Position numbers and translations under genes: made by a program
Part shown: positions 42,717-55,240 of the stretch, piece after piece
How the letters are laid out: every line of letters starts with the position of its first letter
How positions within the stretch are numbered: the first letter of the stretch is position 1
Source of the DNA: Prorocentrum cordatum
Lineage: Eukaryota; Sar; Dinophyceae; Prorocentrales; Prorocentraceae
DNA: 64,000 nucleotides
Assembly (NCBI GenBank): GCA_963575745.1
Contig: CAUYUJ010001412.1
Location: forward strand, 27,287-91,286
Direction: 5' to 3'
The notes under the pieces: generated by a model
Databases searched by the model: none
Told to the model about the DNA's origin: nothing
Seen by the model: only the letters and a program-made list of their open reading frames with translations

Positions 42717-42841
42717 CTTTCAAAGTCATGAATATTCTGGAGCGCGCGCCTCATCGTAGCCTTCGACTTTTGACCGCTGAGCGACGCTGCGACAAGTTCC
42801 TTAAGTGCAAGACAGCCCACGGCTTGGATCATCGGACCCCT
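42717..42841 (-). CDS. Unknown gene, candidate 125-nt internal exon
   Basis: The frame reads GPMIQAVGCLALKELVAASL and KATMRRALQNIHDFE between an acceptor (CCCTCGCGCAG, ends at 42842) and a possible non-canonical donor CAG-like GAAAG|GAGCG at 42716. A GA donor would be unusual outside dinoflagellates. The amphipathic helical sequence contrasts with the Arg/Gly-rich translation on both sides. Exon size matches the helicase exons at 7936-9475. Confidence 0.4.
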
Positions 42842-43400
42842 CTGCGCGAGGGGTAACGCCAAAACGAATGGCCCCTTCCCCTTACCCTGCCCCCATGGCC
42901 TCGTGGCTCCTGGCCCCTGCCCACCCTTCCCCGACCCCTCGTCGTCGTCGTCGTCGTCGCAGTCGCCATCGTCGCCGTCGTCGCCCCCGCCCCCCCGCCA
43001 GCCCCGCCCATTCCCCTGCCCCCCCGCCGAAGGGCCACCTGCGCGCGAGATCTGAGAGAGAGGCGCGCGCGAACGAACGCCCGCGGACAGACAGACAAAG
43101 TCCAGCAGTTCTCCGCCCGCCAGCCCTCGCCCTGGCCCCCCCCTCTCCTTCGGCCCCCTTCTCTTCTCCGCGCCCCTCGCTGCTCGCTCGCGCTTGTCTT
43201 ATGCTCGGTTCCTCTCTCTCTCGCCAAGCTCGCGACCGCGTGCGCCGACCCCGCGCCGCCCCCGACCCTGGGCGCTGAAAGGCGCGGGCCGACCCCCGAA
43301 CGGGCAGGGGCAGAAGGCCCGAGGCACATGTATGAACGCTAAGGGGCCACCCTCGTACTTCGTGACCACCCAGGAATCACGAACCATCGCGCGCTGGGGA

Positions 43401-43660
43401 TCATGCGCGACAGAGACGTCTTCGAAACTGTTCGAAATTCAAAAAGGCATAACCCACAATGCGATCGGACGCGCGGCCCATGCAATCCCCGAAAACAGCG
43501 GCCCACGTTCGAGCCGCATCGCCCGGGGTAAAATTAGTATGGTCGGGGGCCGAGCCGCCGAAGAAGCCGCGCAACCTTTCGCGAGCCAATCTGGGGTGCA
43601 TCGCGCTGCTGGGCAGCCGCCCATGGCGGGGCCCGATCCGCGGCGCCCCGGGGGCGCGCA
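43401..43660 (-). CDS. Unknown coding fragment, C-terminal
   Basis: The frame ends at a TGA at 43401 with HTNFTPGDAARTWAAVFGDC and SDRIVGYAFLNFEQFRRRLC, preceded by a basic helix (MHPRLARERLRGFFGGSAPD). Only these 60-85 residues look like protein. Further upstream the same frame runs through GC-rich DNA and then the AGG tract, giving poly-Ser/Pro. It is probably a terminal exon. No family recognised. Confidence 0.4.
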
Positions 43661-44164
43661 CCCACGCGGCCTGCACGGTTAAGCGGGCGGCTGCCGGGCG
43701 GCTCGAGTGAAAACTCTGCTGCGGCGCAGCGCATGGCCCATGGCCTGTGGCGCCCAGTGGTGCCCCTCGGGGCCCCTCTCGTAACCCGTGACGGGAGACC
43801 CGCGGCGCCCCTCGTGGCCAGGCTTTGGTTGGTCTAGAACTACCGTCTATCGCGCCCGTCGTCCTCGCCCGACTCGGGGCTGTCCTCGTCCGAATCCGCC
43901 TCAGCCTCCTCCTCCTCCTCGCCCCTATCCTCCTCCTCGTCCTCGTTGTCGTCATCGCCATTATCCTCCTTGTGCCCGTGGCCTGTGGCCCTCCCCACCT
44001 CTCGCCTCTCCACTTTCCTCCCCTCCCCCATTCCTGCTCCCGTGGGCCCCGGCCCCCGGCCCCGGGCCCCGGGCGGGCGATGGCGGGCGCGGTGGCGGTG
44101 GCACCGCGGCGACGGCGGCGGCGGCGGGGGGCGGCGCGGGCCGCGCGGCGCCGCGCGCGCGGGC

Positions 44165-45100
44165 GCGAGCAGGCAAGGGGGGGGGGAAGGGGGGGGGAGG
44201 AGGAGAGGGTGGAGAAGGAGGACAAGGAGGAGGAGGAGCCCACGAGGATAAGGAAGAGGAAGAGGAGGAGGAGGAGGAGGAGGAGGAGGAGGGGGAGGGG
44301 GGGGAGGGGAGGAGGGAGGAGGAGGAGGAGGAGAGGAGGAGGAGAGGGGGGGGAGGAGGAGGAGGAGGGAGGGGGGAGGAGGGAGGAGGGAGGGAGGAGG
44401 AGGAGGGAGGAGGAGGAGGAGGAGGGAAAAGGAGGTGGAAGAGGAAGGAGGAGGAGGAGGGGAGGAGGCGGAGGAGGGCGAGGAGAGGAGGAGGATGATG
44501 ATGAGGAGGAGGAGGAAAAGGAGGGGGAGGAAGAGGAGGAAAAAGGAGGAGGGAGGACGAGGAGGAGAATGAGGGGGAGGAAGCGGAGGAGGAAGAGGAG
44601 GAAAAGGAGGAGGGGGGCTAGGAGGGGGAGAGGAGGAGGAGGAGGAGGAGGAGGCGGAGGAGGAGGAGAGGATGGGGAGGGGAGGAGGAGGCAGGAGGAG
44701 GAGGAGGAGGAGGAGGAGGAGGAGGAGGAGGAGGAGGAGGAGGAGGAGGAGGAGGAGGAGGAGGAGGGGGGGGGGGGAGAGGAGGAGGAGGAGGAGGAGG
44801 AGGAGGAGGAGGAGGGGAGGAGGAGGAGAGGATGAGGCGAGAAGGAGAGAGGAGGAGGAGGGAGAGAGGAGCAGGAGGAGGAGGAGGAGGAGGAGGAGGA
44901 GGAGGAGGAGGAGGAGGAGGAGGGAGGAGAGAGGAGAGGAGGAGGAGGAGGAGGAGGAGGAGGGGGGGAGAGGAGGAGGAGGGGAGGAGGAGGGAGGAGG
45001 AGGAGGAGGAGGAGGAGGAAGAGGGGAAGGGGGAAGAGGAAGAGGAGGAGGGGGAGGGGGGGGGGAGAGGGGGAGGGAAGGGAGGAAAGGGACTGGATTT
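44165..45100 (+). repeat. Purine tract of about 0.9 kb, (AGG)n with GGGG interruptions
   Basis: Over about 930 bases nearly every base is A or G, mostly AGG/GAG triplets, with only scattered pyrimidines (mostly at 44220-44250, 44480-44640 and 44830). The long Glu/Gly/Arg ORFs on the plus strand and Ser/Pro/Leu ORFs on the minus strand come from it. Confidence 0.97.
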
Positions 45101-45203
45101 CAAATCTGGCAGGTCTCATCGGACATCGCCGAATGTCTGTGTTGAAGTTCGAAATCAATCGTTTAATCTGATATTGCCACATACCTAGTTTGAAGTTCTA
45201 CAA

Positions 45204-47055
45204 TTACCTTTTCCATATAGCATTGCCGAAACTATGGCTAGAATGTCTAACAGACCTGCTGTTCTGCGTTTCTTTGTGTTCCGCCCAGAAGCAAGGAGCG
45301 ACGGAATTTAGAAGCTGGGACAAGCGCGGGCAAGTCGCACTGACAGTTTTCGTTGTTGCTGCAAGCCTCTGCGGAGCCGTTCGCTCTGGAGCAGGACGGC
45401 GCGATTCTTGTTTAGGAAAATATACATAATGACAGACGACAGTGACCTGCGTGAACATCGCGCACTCGGGCAGCGCCAAGAAGTCGCATTGGCGATCATA
45501 ATGCAAGCCGCAGGTAACGGAAAAAATGCCGCTCCTGAGCGGAACCGCGCGATACAACCCGGCGGCTATCTGCGCGTAGGCGAAGTCGTGCAGCGCAGGA
45601 AAATCGCAGTGACGCGTCGAATTGTCGCCGCGTGCCACCGCGGAGCCGTCGCTCCTGAGAAGCACGGCGTGGTGCGACCCAGCGGCAATCTGCGCGGGAG
45701 AGGTCCGCGAGCGGTGTAGAGAGGTAGCGCTGGCCGACGCCATCCCCGCCGCATGTCGAGGCGATGCGGTCGCTCATGAACGGGGCAATGAGGATCGCGA
45801 TGGGCGCGGGGAGGTCGCGCTGGCCGCCATTGTTCCTGCCGCGCGCCACGGCGGAGCCGTCGCTCCTGATGGGAACGGCGCGGCATCCGCCACCGTGCCT
45901 GGGGGCGCGAAATGCGATGCCATCAGGCCCCGCGAGGTTCGCAATATTGACTGTTGCGCCACCCCTTCGACCGCCATCATGGGCCCAGGAGGGTTCCAAC
46001 AGAAACCGCAACCATTCCAAAAAAGGCCCTACCAAGCTGCGCAGACACTGACGAAGCCCTTCGGAGGCCCACGAACCCAGCGAAACGGCTCGGCAACATC
46101 GCAACGTTGCGCGCCCTGTGACTCCAACACGCAGCTAGCATTCGGCCCGCGACCTAGGCGCGGCGCCGGAGCAGGCAGAGCTGATCCAGCGGCGACCTGC
46201 GCGTAGGTCAGGTCCGCGGGCAGCGCGGGGCAGTCGCATTGACCGGCGAAGCTTTTGCCGAGCGCCACGGTAGAGACGTCGCTCCTGAGCAGCACGGCGC
46301 GGAAGAACCCAGCGGCGACCTGCGCGCGCGTCAGCTCCGCTGGCAGCCCAGAGGGAGGTCGATTTGACCGTCAACACTGCTGCCGCGCGCCAAGGGGAGA
46401 CGTCGCTCCTCAGCAGCACGGCGCGCAAAAATCCAGCGGCGACCTGCGCGTGCGTCAGCTCCGCGGGCAGCGCAAAGAGGTCGCATTGACCGTCGACGTT
46501 GTTTCCGCGCGCCACGGCGTAGCCGTCGCTCCTGAGCAGCTCGGCGCGCGAGAACCCAGCGGCGACCCGCGTATGCATCAGGTCCGCGGGCAACGCGGGA
46601 CGGTCGCATTGACCGTCAACGCTGTTGCCGCGCGCCACGGCGCAGCCGTCGCTCCCGAGCAGCTCGGCGCGCGAGAACCCAGCGGCGACCCGCGCGTGCA
46701 TCAGGTCCGCGGGCAACGCGGGACAGTCGCATTGACCGCCAACGCCGTTGCCGCGCGCAACAGCGGAGCCGTCGCTCCTGGGCAGCGCGGAGCGCGAGGA
46801 CCCAGCGGCGACCCGCGCGTGCGTCAGGCCCGCGGGCAGCGCAAGGAGATCGCATTGGCCGTCGACGTTTTGGCCGATCCCACGGCGGAAGCCGTCGCTC
46901 CTGAGCAGCACGGCGCGCAAACGGCCAGCGGGGACCTGCGCGTGCGTCAGGGCCGCGGGCAGGGCACGGAGGCCGCATTGGCCGTACAAGCCCCAGAAGC
47001 CATACGGGCAGAGATGGTGTAGGGCGTTTCCCCGTCCAACTCCTTTCTCCCCCAT
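45204..47055 (-). pseudogene. RCC1-like repeat protein, decayed
   Basis: About twelve units of 41 residues (123 bp; unit starts at 46511 and 46634, for example) follow the pattern LLRSDGSAVARG … GQCD…PALPADL…AQVAAG. These resemble the RCC1 (beta-propeller) repeat, where each unit is one blade. Expanded RCC1-type proteins with VLLRSDG and GQC motifs are common in dinoflagellates. The upstream five units (about 46400-47020) are in one frame. Below that the sense jumps frame near 46385 and near 46290, and an unrelated 200-bp stretch lies at about 45980-46200. The last units are diverged and end at a stop at 45204. No ligase or HERC domain is seen. Several units lack the Gly residues of a normal blade turn. 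Confidence 0.7.
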
Positions 47056-47129
47056 CTGGGCGGCGCGCCCCTCGCCCTGACCGACCCCCCGGGGCTAGAC
47101 GGGGCGCCTCGCGATCCACGGGGGCGCGC

Positions 47130-48776
47130 GCAAGGGTGCCCAGGATGACTCAGGGAGGACCTCAGCGAGCACAGGGAGGCCTCCAAGTAGGTGCAAGATG
47201 CAACGCAGCACGGCGCAGCGTTGTTTCTAAGACGTTCAAAGACGGCCCAAGACCGCCCATGACTCTCCAAGTCGACACGGGGCCCCCCAAACACCACTCG
47301 GGGAAGCCAGCGCCCTTTGAAGCGGCCTTGGACTCCTCAATAACGCGGCAGATTTCCCAAAAGAGCCCCAAAAGATGCCGAAACGGGCCCCTTGCTGGAT
47401 GGGCTGGTGTTTTTTGTTCGCGAGCGCAAGCGGAAGTGCCGCGCGCCGCCAAGAGCTACAGCTAACAAGCCGGAGCCTAGAGTGCACGCGAGAATGAGGA
47501 AAAGAGAGACCACAAGCGAGAAGAGAGACAACAACAAAATAACAACGGGAGGTGAGACTAGCAAGGGCGGGCCGCGCGGCGCTCACGGAGGGGGCGCCTG
47601 GTGGGGATGCGTTTTGGTCGGCGGCCGCGCGACAGCGGTCTGGCGGCGAGAGGCAAAGTCCGGGGCGTGCGGCACGATGCGAATTTGCGAACACCGCCGC
47701 CACGCTGGCAAGCCGGTTCGCACCTGCACAACAAGCGCAGTTGCACATGCACAAAACAAAATGAACTAAATTCCGAGCAAACGCACATAGGCGCCGCAGT
47801 GTGCACCGAGGTGGACAAGCGGCAAAGTGTGCGAATCAGAAGGAAAACCGAAGGCTGTACAGGCGTAGCAGGCTGAACCACACGGCGCCCAGACCTCAGT
47901 AATCCGCCTCCCAGCGCCAGGTGGAGCCATGCGGCTGTGCCCGAGGCGCAACTGCGATGCCGATCCCTGACGCGAAGAGATCCGCAGGCGTGGAGCACCG
48001 CCGTCTAGCGGTGAAGCGCCTGCGCAGCCTGCCAGGGGGGTCCTGCTGCAGCGGAGGCAAGTGGGAGGCCGGTGGAGTGAGTCGCCTGTGGGGCGCCAGA
48101 CTCCGAACGCCCGCGACGACGTCTGCAAGCCATGCAGCTGTCGCGGATCAGGCGGCGCACTGGCCGGCAGCTGGCGGGGGCCTGGGTGCTGTCCTGCTGC
48201 GGAAGGCTGAACCACTCCGTGGCGACCCAACCCCCGAGTGACCACTCCACAGGGCAAGGGGGGAACAAGCGACCGCGGGCCACGCAGCGCGTGCCGGCAT
48301 GGCGCCAGGCCTCGGAGAGGGGGGGGGGGGCGCAGGCGGGGGCGCACCGCCAGCGGGGGAGTGATGGGGGGGGGGGGGGGCGCTGGCGGTAGCGCTGCCT
48401 CCTGCGGGGTCAAAGGGCGAAGCGCCCGGGGGAGCTGCGCTGCGGAGGACACGTGGGCCAGGAGGCAAGCCGGGCCCAGTCCGCAGATTGGCGCTGCCCC
48501 CAAGACCCGAGACCCTGCACGCGCCACGAGGTCCTCCAGGGCCGAAGCACACTCCGCAGAGAGGGGGGCCAGACCACGAAGCGCGGAACACGGGCGGCCC
48601 TGGGAGGGGGGGGAACCACCCCGACGTCTGATAGCACGTCTGGCAGGCCCCGAGGCCGAGGGCGGGGGGCACCCGCCAGGCCCGAGAGGGGAGGGGCGGA
48701 CCGCCGCGCCCCTCGGCCAGGCCCCGAATCCGAAGGCTAGGGGCCACGGCCATCTCCTGGGTCATTCTCGGGGGTC
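47130..48776. other. No gene seen
   Basis: The part at about 47210-47400 has CGGCCCAAGACCGCCCATGA-type sequence that may be a diverged, inverted relative of the minisatellite at 7100-7690. From 47900 to 48776 the DNA is GC-rich with G runs at 48317 and 48367. ORFs overlap on both strands without motifs. Confidence 0.35.
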
Positions 48777-51720
48777 GGATCGCAGCTACTATCCGCAAGC
48801 ACCTGCGTGGAAGAGAGGGGGGGGGTCGCAGCTGACCGCCGCTAGAATGCATTTTACATCGATGGGCGCAGCTACTCGCAGCTGAGGTCCCCGTTGAATG
48901 TGCACTTCTCGCCGAGAGCACCTGCGCTGAGAGAGGGGGGTGCAGCTAACCGCCGCAAAGCACCATTTACATAGTGCGAGCCAGCACCATTTACATAGTG
49001 CGCCTCTCGGGGGAGTGCAGATAACCGCCGCATAACACGATGCGAATGAAAGTGTGTCTGCGAGAGCCCCATCTATGCTACATCGACCTTTCGTGAACAC
49101 GGGGGGCGCAGCTAACCGCCGCAGAACACGATTTGTTGGAAAGTGTGTCTGCGAGAGCCCCATCTATGATTGGATGGTGCCTCCGCCTCTGCTCTCAGCG
49201 CTGCCATTGATGACGCTGAGCGCACTTGCCGCTGAGAGTGGTGGGGGAGCTGATCGCCGCTATGATGTGCCCTTTATCTCCTCGGGGGTCGCGGCTACTC
49301 GCCGCTGAGATCCCGGGGGTCGCAGCTACTCGCCGCGAGCACCTGCGCGGAAGGACGGGGGGGGCAGATGCCCGCCGCTAGGAAACATTTTACAACCCAG
49401 CGCTGCCACTGACACGCGCATCCCACATCCTGGCAATGCGCCGGAACCTGTGGATCGCGAATGCAAGGATGGTGCCTCCGCCACCTCTGAACCGACGGCG
49501 CAGGGATGCAAGAGCACCTTGCCCCCAGGGCGGACCCGAGCCCAGCGGCAGACACCCCAGGGAGGACAGCGCCAGGATGCGAGAGCCCCGGGGGGAACCC
49601 GCGGGGCGCGGGGCGCGCACCCAGACCCCGCTGCAGACACAGAACACGTTGGCCACCTGCCGCCATGCTGGGCGGGGAGGAGCTGCAGCCAGTGTACGCC
49701 CTTCACGCGCCTGCTCTCGGCGCAGCATCTGGCGACAGTGGGCGCTGCGAAGGCGAAGCGTGCACGGGGGGGTGGCGAAGGGCGGCCCTTGGCTGCCAGG
49801 GCAAGGATGCGGGAGTGCCTTGGGCCCCCGTGAGAGGCCCCGAACCCGAGGTCCAGGCAGGCCCCTGCGCGCGTCCAGGGCGGCTGAGCCCGGCTGCGGC
49901 CCCTTTCGCTGACTCCGCCGAGCGGGAACGGCACTTGCAGCCATTGACAACCTGACGGTCTGAGGCCCCCTTCGTTGACTGCCGCCATGCTGGGCGGGGA
50001 GGAGCTGCAGCCAGTGCGCACCCTTCGCGCGCCTGCTCTCAGCGCAGCAACCGGTGACAGTGGGCGCTGCGAAGACGAAGCGTGCACGGGGAGGGGGGGG
50101 GGGGGGGCGGCCCTTGGCAGCCGCAGCGGGGATGCGAGAGCGCCCTGTGCCCCCGTGAGAGGCCCCGAGCCCGTGGTCCAGGCAGCCCCGGCGTGCGTCC
50201 AGGGTCGCGGAGCCCGGTGGCGGTCCCTTTCGTTGACGCGGGGGGTGCAGCTAACCGCCGCATGCCACGATTTGATGGAAAGTGTGTCTGCGAGGGCCCC
50301 ATCTATGCTACATCGACCTTTTGTTGACACGGGGGGTGCAGATAACCGCCGCAGAACACGATGTGATGGAAAGTGTGTTGGCGAGAGCACCATCTATGAT
50401 GGATGGTGCCTCCGCCTCTGCTCTCAGCGCTGCAATTGATGGCACTGAGCGCACTTGCCGCTGAGAGTGGTGGGGAAGCTGATCGCCGCCATGATGTCCC
50501 TTCTATCTCCTCGGGGGCCGCAGCTACTCGCCGCTGAGATCCCGGGGGTCGCAGCTACTCGCCGCGAGCACCTGCGTGGGGGGACGGGGGGGGGCAGCTG
50601 CCCGCCGCTAGGAAACATTTTACAGCCCAGCGCTGCCACTGACGACGCGGGCACCAACTTAGCATCCCACATCCCGACGACGCGCCGGAGCCCGTGGATC
50701 ACGAGTGCAAGGGCGGTGCCTCCGCCACTGCTGAACCGACAGCACAGGGATGCAAGAGTACCTGACCCCCAGGGCGGACCCGAGCCCAGCAGCAGACACC
50801 CCAGGGAGGACAGCGCCAGGATGCGAGAGCCACGGGGAGAACCCGCGGGACGCGGGGCGCGAACCCAGACCCCACTGCAGACACAGAACACGTTGGCCAC
50901 CTGCCGCCATGCTGGGCGGGGAGGAGCTGCAGCCAGCGCACACCCTTCACGCACCTGCTCTCGGCGCAGCAACTGGTGACGGTGGGCGCTGCGAAGACGA
51001 AGCGCGCACGGGGGGGTGGCGAAGGGCGGCCCTTGGCTGCCAGGGCAAGGATGCGGGAGTGCCTTGAGCCCCCGTGAGAGGCCCCGAGCCCGAGGTCCAG
51101 GCAGGCTCCTGCGCGCGTCCAGGGCGGCTGAGCCCGGTGGCGGCCCCTGTCGCTGACTCCGTCGAGCGGGAACGGCACTTGCAGCCATTGACAACCTGAC
51201 GGTCTGAGGTTCCTTCCGTTGACTGCCGCCATGCTGGGCGGGGAGGAGCTGCAGCCAGTGTGCACCCTTCGCGCGCCTGCTCAGCGCAGCAACCGGCGAC
51301 AGTGGGCGCTGCGAAGACAAAGCGTGCAGGGGGGGGGGGGGGGGCGAAGGGCGGCCCTTGGCGGCAAGAGAAGGGATGCGAGAGTGCCCTGTGCCCCCGT
51401 GAGAGGCCCCGAGCCCGCGGTCCAGGCAGCCCCGGCGCGCGTCCAGGGTCGCGGAGCCCAGCGGCGGCCCCTTTCGTTGACGCGGGGGGCGCGGCTAACC
51501 GCCGCATAACACACTGATGGAAAGTGTGTCTGCGAGAGCCCCATCTATGCTACATCGACCGTTCGTTGACACGGGGGTGCAGCTAACCGCCGCAGAACAC
51601 GATTTGTTGGAAAGTGTGTCTGCGAGAGCCCCATCTATGATTGGATAGCGCCTCCGCCTCTGCTCTCAACGCTGCAATTGATGACAGTGAACGCCGCGAA
51701 GACGAAGCGTGCACGGGGGG
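48777..51720. repeat. Tandem duplication, about 1.23-kb unit, two copies and a partial third
   Basis: The segment 49379-50240 recurs at 50610-51480 (AGGAAACATTTTACA start in both), and the flanking block with GGAAAGTGTGTCTGCGAGAG is found at about 49050, 49140, 50280, 50370, 51520 and 51615. Inside each unit a roughly 320-bp sub-unit (GCCGCCATGCTGGGCGGGGA) is itself doubled (49660 and 49985; 50905 and 51228). A short motif GCAGCTAACCGCCGC or GCAGCTACTCGCCGC recurs more than ten times. The ORFs do not look like protein. Confidence 0.85.
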
Positions 51721-52017
51721 GGGGGGGGCGAAGGGCGGCCCTTGGCTGCCAGAACTGGCATGCGAGAGTGCCTTGGGCCCGGGTGGGAAACCCGGCCCGC
51801 GGTGCAGGCAGGCCCCCGCGTGCGCCCAGGGCCGCCGTGCCTGGTTGCGGCCAAGACGGAGCGTGCGCGGGGGGGAGCGAAGAAAAGCCCTTGGCAGCCA
51901 GAACGGGGATGCGAGGGTGCCTTGACCCCCCGAGGGAGGCCCTGGGCCCGAGGCACAGCAGCCCCCGCGCGCGCCCAGGGCCGCTGGGTCCGGATGCATC
52001 CTTTTCGCAGGCCGCAT

Positions 52018-53300
52018 TTAGCTGGGCAGCAACGGGCCTGCTGCCAGTGACCATCCTCCTCGCGCCTGACCCCCGCGCGTGCGATGCCACGAGGTGGGGC
52101 AGCAACGGCTACTGCGGGGAGACGGCCCGCCACTGTTTTTTGCCAATATGCCCTTCCTGGGTGCCTGGGTGTCCGGGTGGCCCTTTGCCGCGCGGTGATC
52201 CCTGCTAGCTCCGCCGCTTCGACCCGGGCGATGCCGCAGCATAGTCCAGTCGACGTCGAGGCCCAGCGCGTCGCTGACGACCCGTACGTCGCACTTGTGG
52301 CTGCGGAAAAATTCCAGGAAGAGGTGGCAGGTTTGCGGGTCGTGCCGGAGCGGGTCGAGCGCGCCTTTGCTGCCAGGCACGGACTGCCGCTTGGCGAAAG
52401 CGTGCCAGGTGCCTGTGAACATTGTACCCAGTGTGACTTGGCGCCGCCTTATCGCCTCGCTGGGTGTCTCCCCGGGTAGGTCCCACTGGATGTTGTTGAT
52501 TTCTGTTTTGTGCAGCTGCTGTCCCGTGTCGGGGTCCGTGGGCTCCGGCCATTGGCGCGGGTCATGCAGGCCATTGGTGCTGCCGTGTATCCTGGCCGCA
52601 AGTCCCCAGCGCACCGGCCTCGCTGTCCTGGCCGGAGGGCTCGCGATCTCCTCGCGACAGTGCCGGCTGCGCGCCTGGCGGGGTTCTGCGGGGAGAGGCG
52701 GGCCGCGTGGTTGGCCGCCAGGCGGGGGTCGGATCGTCTCCGGCAGCCAGGGCGGGCGCTGCCCTGTGGCGCGTGGGGAGAGGCCCCTTTCGCTGGCGTT
52801 CGCCTTCGGGCCTGCGCCCGCCGTCGCTCCCGGGCGCGCCCCCTTCGGCCAACGCAGGACTCTCGCCGGTCTCGGGGGCGCCGCTGGTTGCGTCAGGCGC
52901 GCGCGCGTGCGGCGACGCAGTTTCCGTTGCCAGAGCACAAGATTCTTTGTCAGTCGCGCCCTGGGCGTTTGGAGAGAGCGCCCGGGGTTCGCCGCCCATT
53001 TGAATGGGTTCACTGGCAGGGGAAGGGGGGCGAGTAGGCGCGAAGGGGTTTCTCCCGACGAGCCAGTGGATGGCTTCGCTGTCCTGCGTCTGGACGGTTG
53101 GTCCGTGGCCCTCCTGCTGGGTCTGTGGCGCCACCGGAGGACTGCCGGCGGCCTGATTGTTTTGGGGGGGGGGGGGGGGGGGGGGGGGCGCGCGCGCGGC
53201 GAGCCCCTGCTGTCCCGGGATCTCGCTTAGCTGACTGTCGCGGCTGCCGTCGGCACTTTCGGGGGCCACCCCCTGCCCGCCTGGTTCTCATCCAGAGACA
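52018..53300 (-). CDS. Unknown proline-rich protein, two frames
   Basis: The N-terminal frame (53269 down) reads APESADGSRDSQLSEIPGQQ, a poly-Pro stretch encoded by the 25-G run at 53164-53188, then SEAIHWLVGRNPFAPTRPPS and an Ala/Pro/Glu-rich disordered part. Around 52590 the sense moves to a second frame with GLHDPRQWPEPTDPDTGQQL, NIQWDLPGETPSEAIRRRQV, FTGTWHAFAKRQSVPGSK and FLEFFRSHKCDVRVVSDALG. This second part is a well-formed folded domain; stop at 52018. The frame change lies between two protein-like pieces and not in an obvious splice context. I do not recognise the domain. Tail (after about 52230) is basic and may be out of frame. Confidence 0.55.
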
Positions 53301-53479
53301 CGGGTGAAGGCTTGTGCCACCTCCGCACCTTCAGAGGCTTCCGCCGCTTCGGGCCCCGATACTCCGCGGCCTCCGCAGCCTCCGCCGACTCCACCGCGGC
53401 CTCCCTCTCCTTTTCTCTGCCCTGCTGCTGCTGCTGCCTGGGGCATCACATTCTCCGGGAAGTGGTCCAAATTTCAAAG

Positions 53480-54200
<721 letters not shown>

Positions 54201-54719
54201 GGCGCCGCCGGAAGGTTTTTTTTTTTTGGGGGGGGGGGGCGGATCTAGATCTACGTTGCCGGGGGTTCTAGTTTTTCAAGCGTTTTCCCGGCAGCGTGGC
54301 CGCGCGCAACGCGCGGCGCCGCTGCTCCAGAGCTAGGGCCTGGAACGGCAATAGGCCGCGGGGGAGGAGAAAGGAGGGGGGAGCTTTTCCAATCATGTTG
54401 GCGATGGATATCTCCGGTCTCGCGCCTGCGCCCCCACCGCGCGCGCGGGGTCCCGCGAGGAGGTGGAAAGATGGAAATGGATTCAAACGCGCGGTGGCGA
54501 CACTGTAAGTATTTCCAATATGCTCACCGCGCGCTCGGTGATGCAGCAGCCTGTCGAAGGCGCGATATCGATCAGCAGGGGAGGAGAGGGTGGCGAGCAG
54601 CGCGAGCGGCCCTCTGCGCTCGCAGCAGCCAGCTCGACGCGCATGGTTTCGGGGGGATTAGAAAAGGTGTGGATGCGTTTCTTTTTGTTGCTCCCCTACC
54701 TCGGTTCCCCCAGTCCCCT

Positions 54720-55180
54720 GGGGGCTCTAGCTTTAGCTCTAGCTCGAGCTCAGCTTTAGCTCAGCTTTAGCTTAGCTTTAGCTTTGCTTCAGCTTAGCTT
54801 CAGCTCAGCTTTAGCTTCGCTTTAGCTTAGCTGCTTCGGTTTAGCCTAGCTTTAGCTTAGGTTTAGCTCGGCTTTAGCTTAGCTTTAGCTTAGCTCGACC
54901 TCAGTTTTAGCTTAGCTTTACCTGCGCTTTTACCTTCGCTTTACCTTAGCTTTAGCTTTGCCTTAGCTTAGCCCTGGCTTAATTCTAGCTTAGCTTTAGC
55001 TCAGATTGAGCTCGCCTTTAGCTTAATTCCAGCTTAGCTCTAGCTTAGCTTTAGCTTAACTTCAGCTTAACTTCAGCTTAACTTCAGCTTAGCTTCAGCT
55101 TAGCTTTAGCTCCAGCTTAGCTTTAGCTTTAGCTTAGCTTTAGCTTAGCTTTGGCTTAGCTTTAGCTAAGCTTTACTGTT
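54720..55180 (+). repeat. Degenerate (TTTAGCTTAGC)n array
   Basis: Pentamer and hexamer units built on TTTAGCTTAG run for about 450 bp, with TTCAGCTTAG and ACCTTAGC variants. The array is followed after about 25 bp by the 33-nt motif at 55208-55240. A similar array at 62888-63010 has the same motif downstream. Confidence 0.93.
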
Positions 55181-55207
55181 ACTACGAATGCTGCTTCCCC
55201 AGAGGCC

Positions 55208-55240
55208 CCAACTCTTAGGTAGGGTCGCACTGGGGTAATT
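55208..55240 (+). repeat. 33-nt conserved motif downstream of the AGCTT array, copy 1
   Basis: It contains CTTAGGTAGGGTCGCACTGG and then GGTAATT. It matches 63332-63364 at 30 of 33 positions. The motif is not part of the array unit and is followed by T10G9. Confidence 0.85.

Noticed and set aside
43840-45188. Glu/Gly/Arg ORFs (up to 336 aa) and Ser/Pro ORF of 593 aa
   Set aside because: Products of the AGG/CCT tract; only the last 60-85 residues of the minus-strand ORF looked like protein and were kept.
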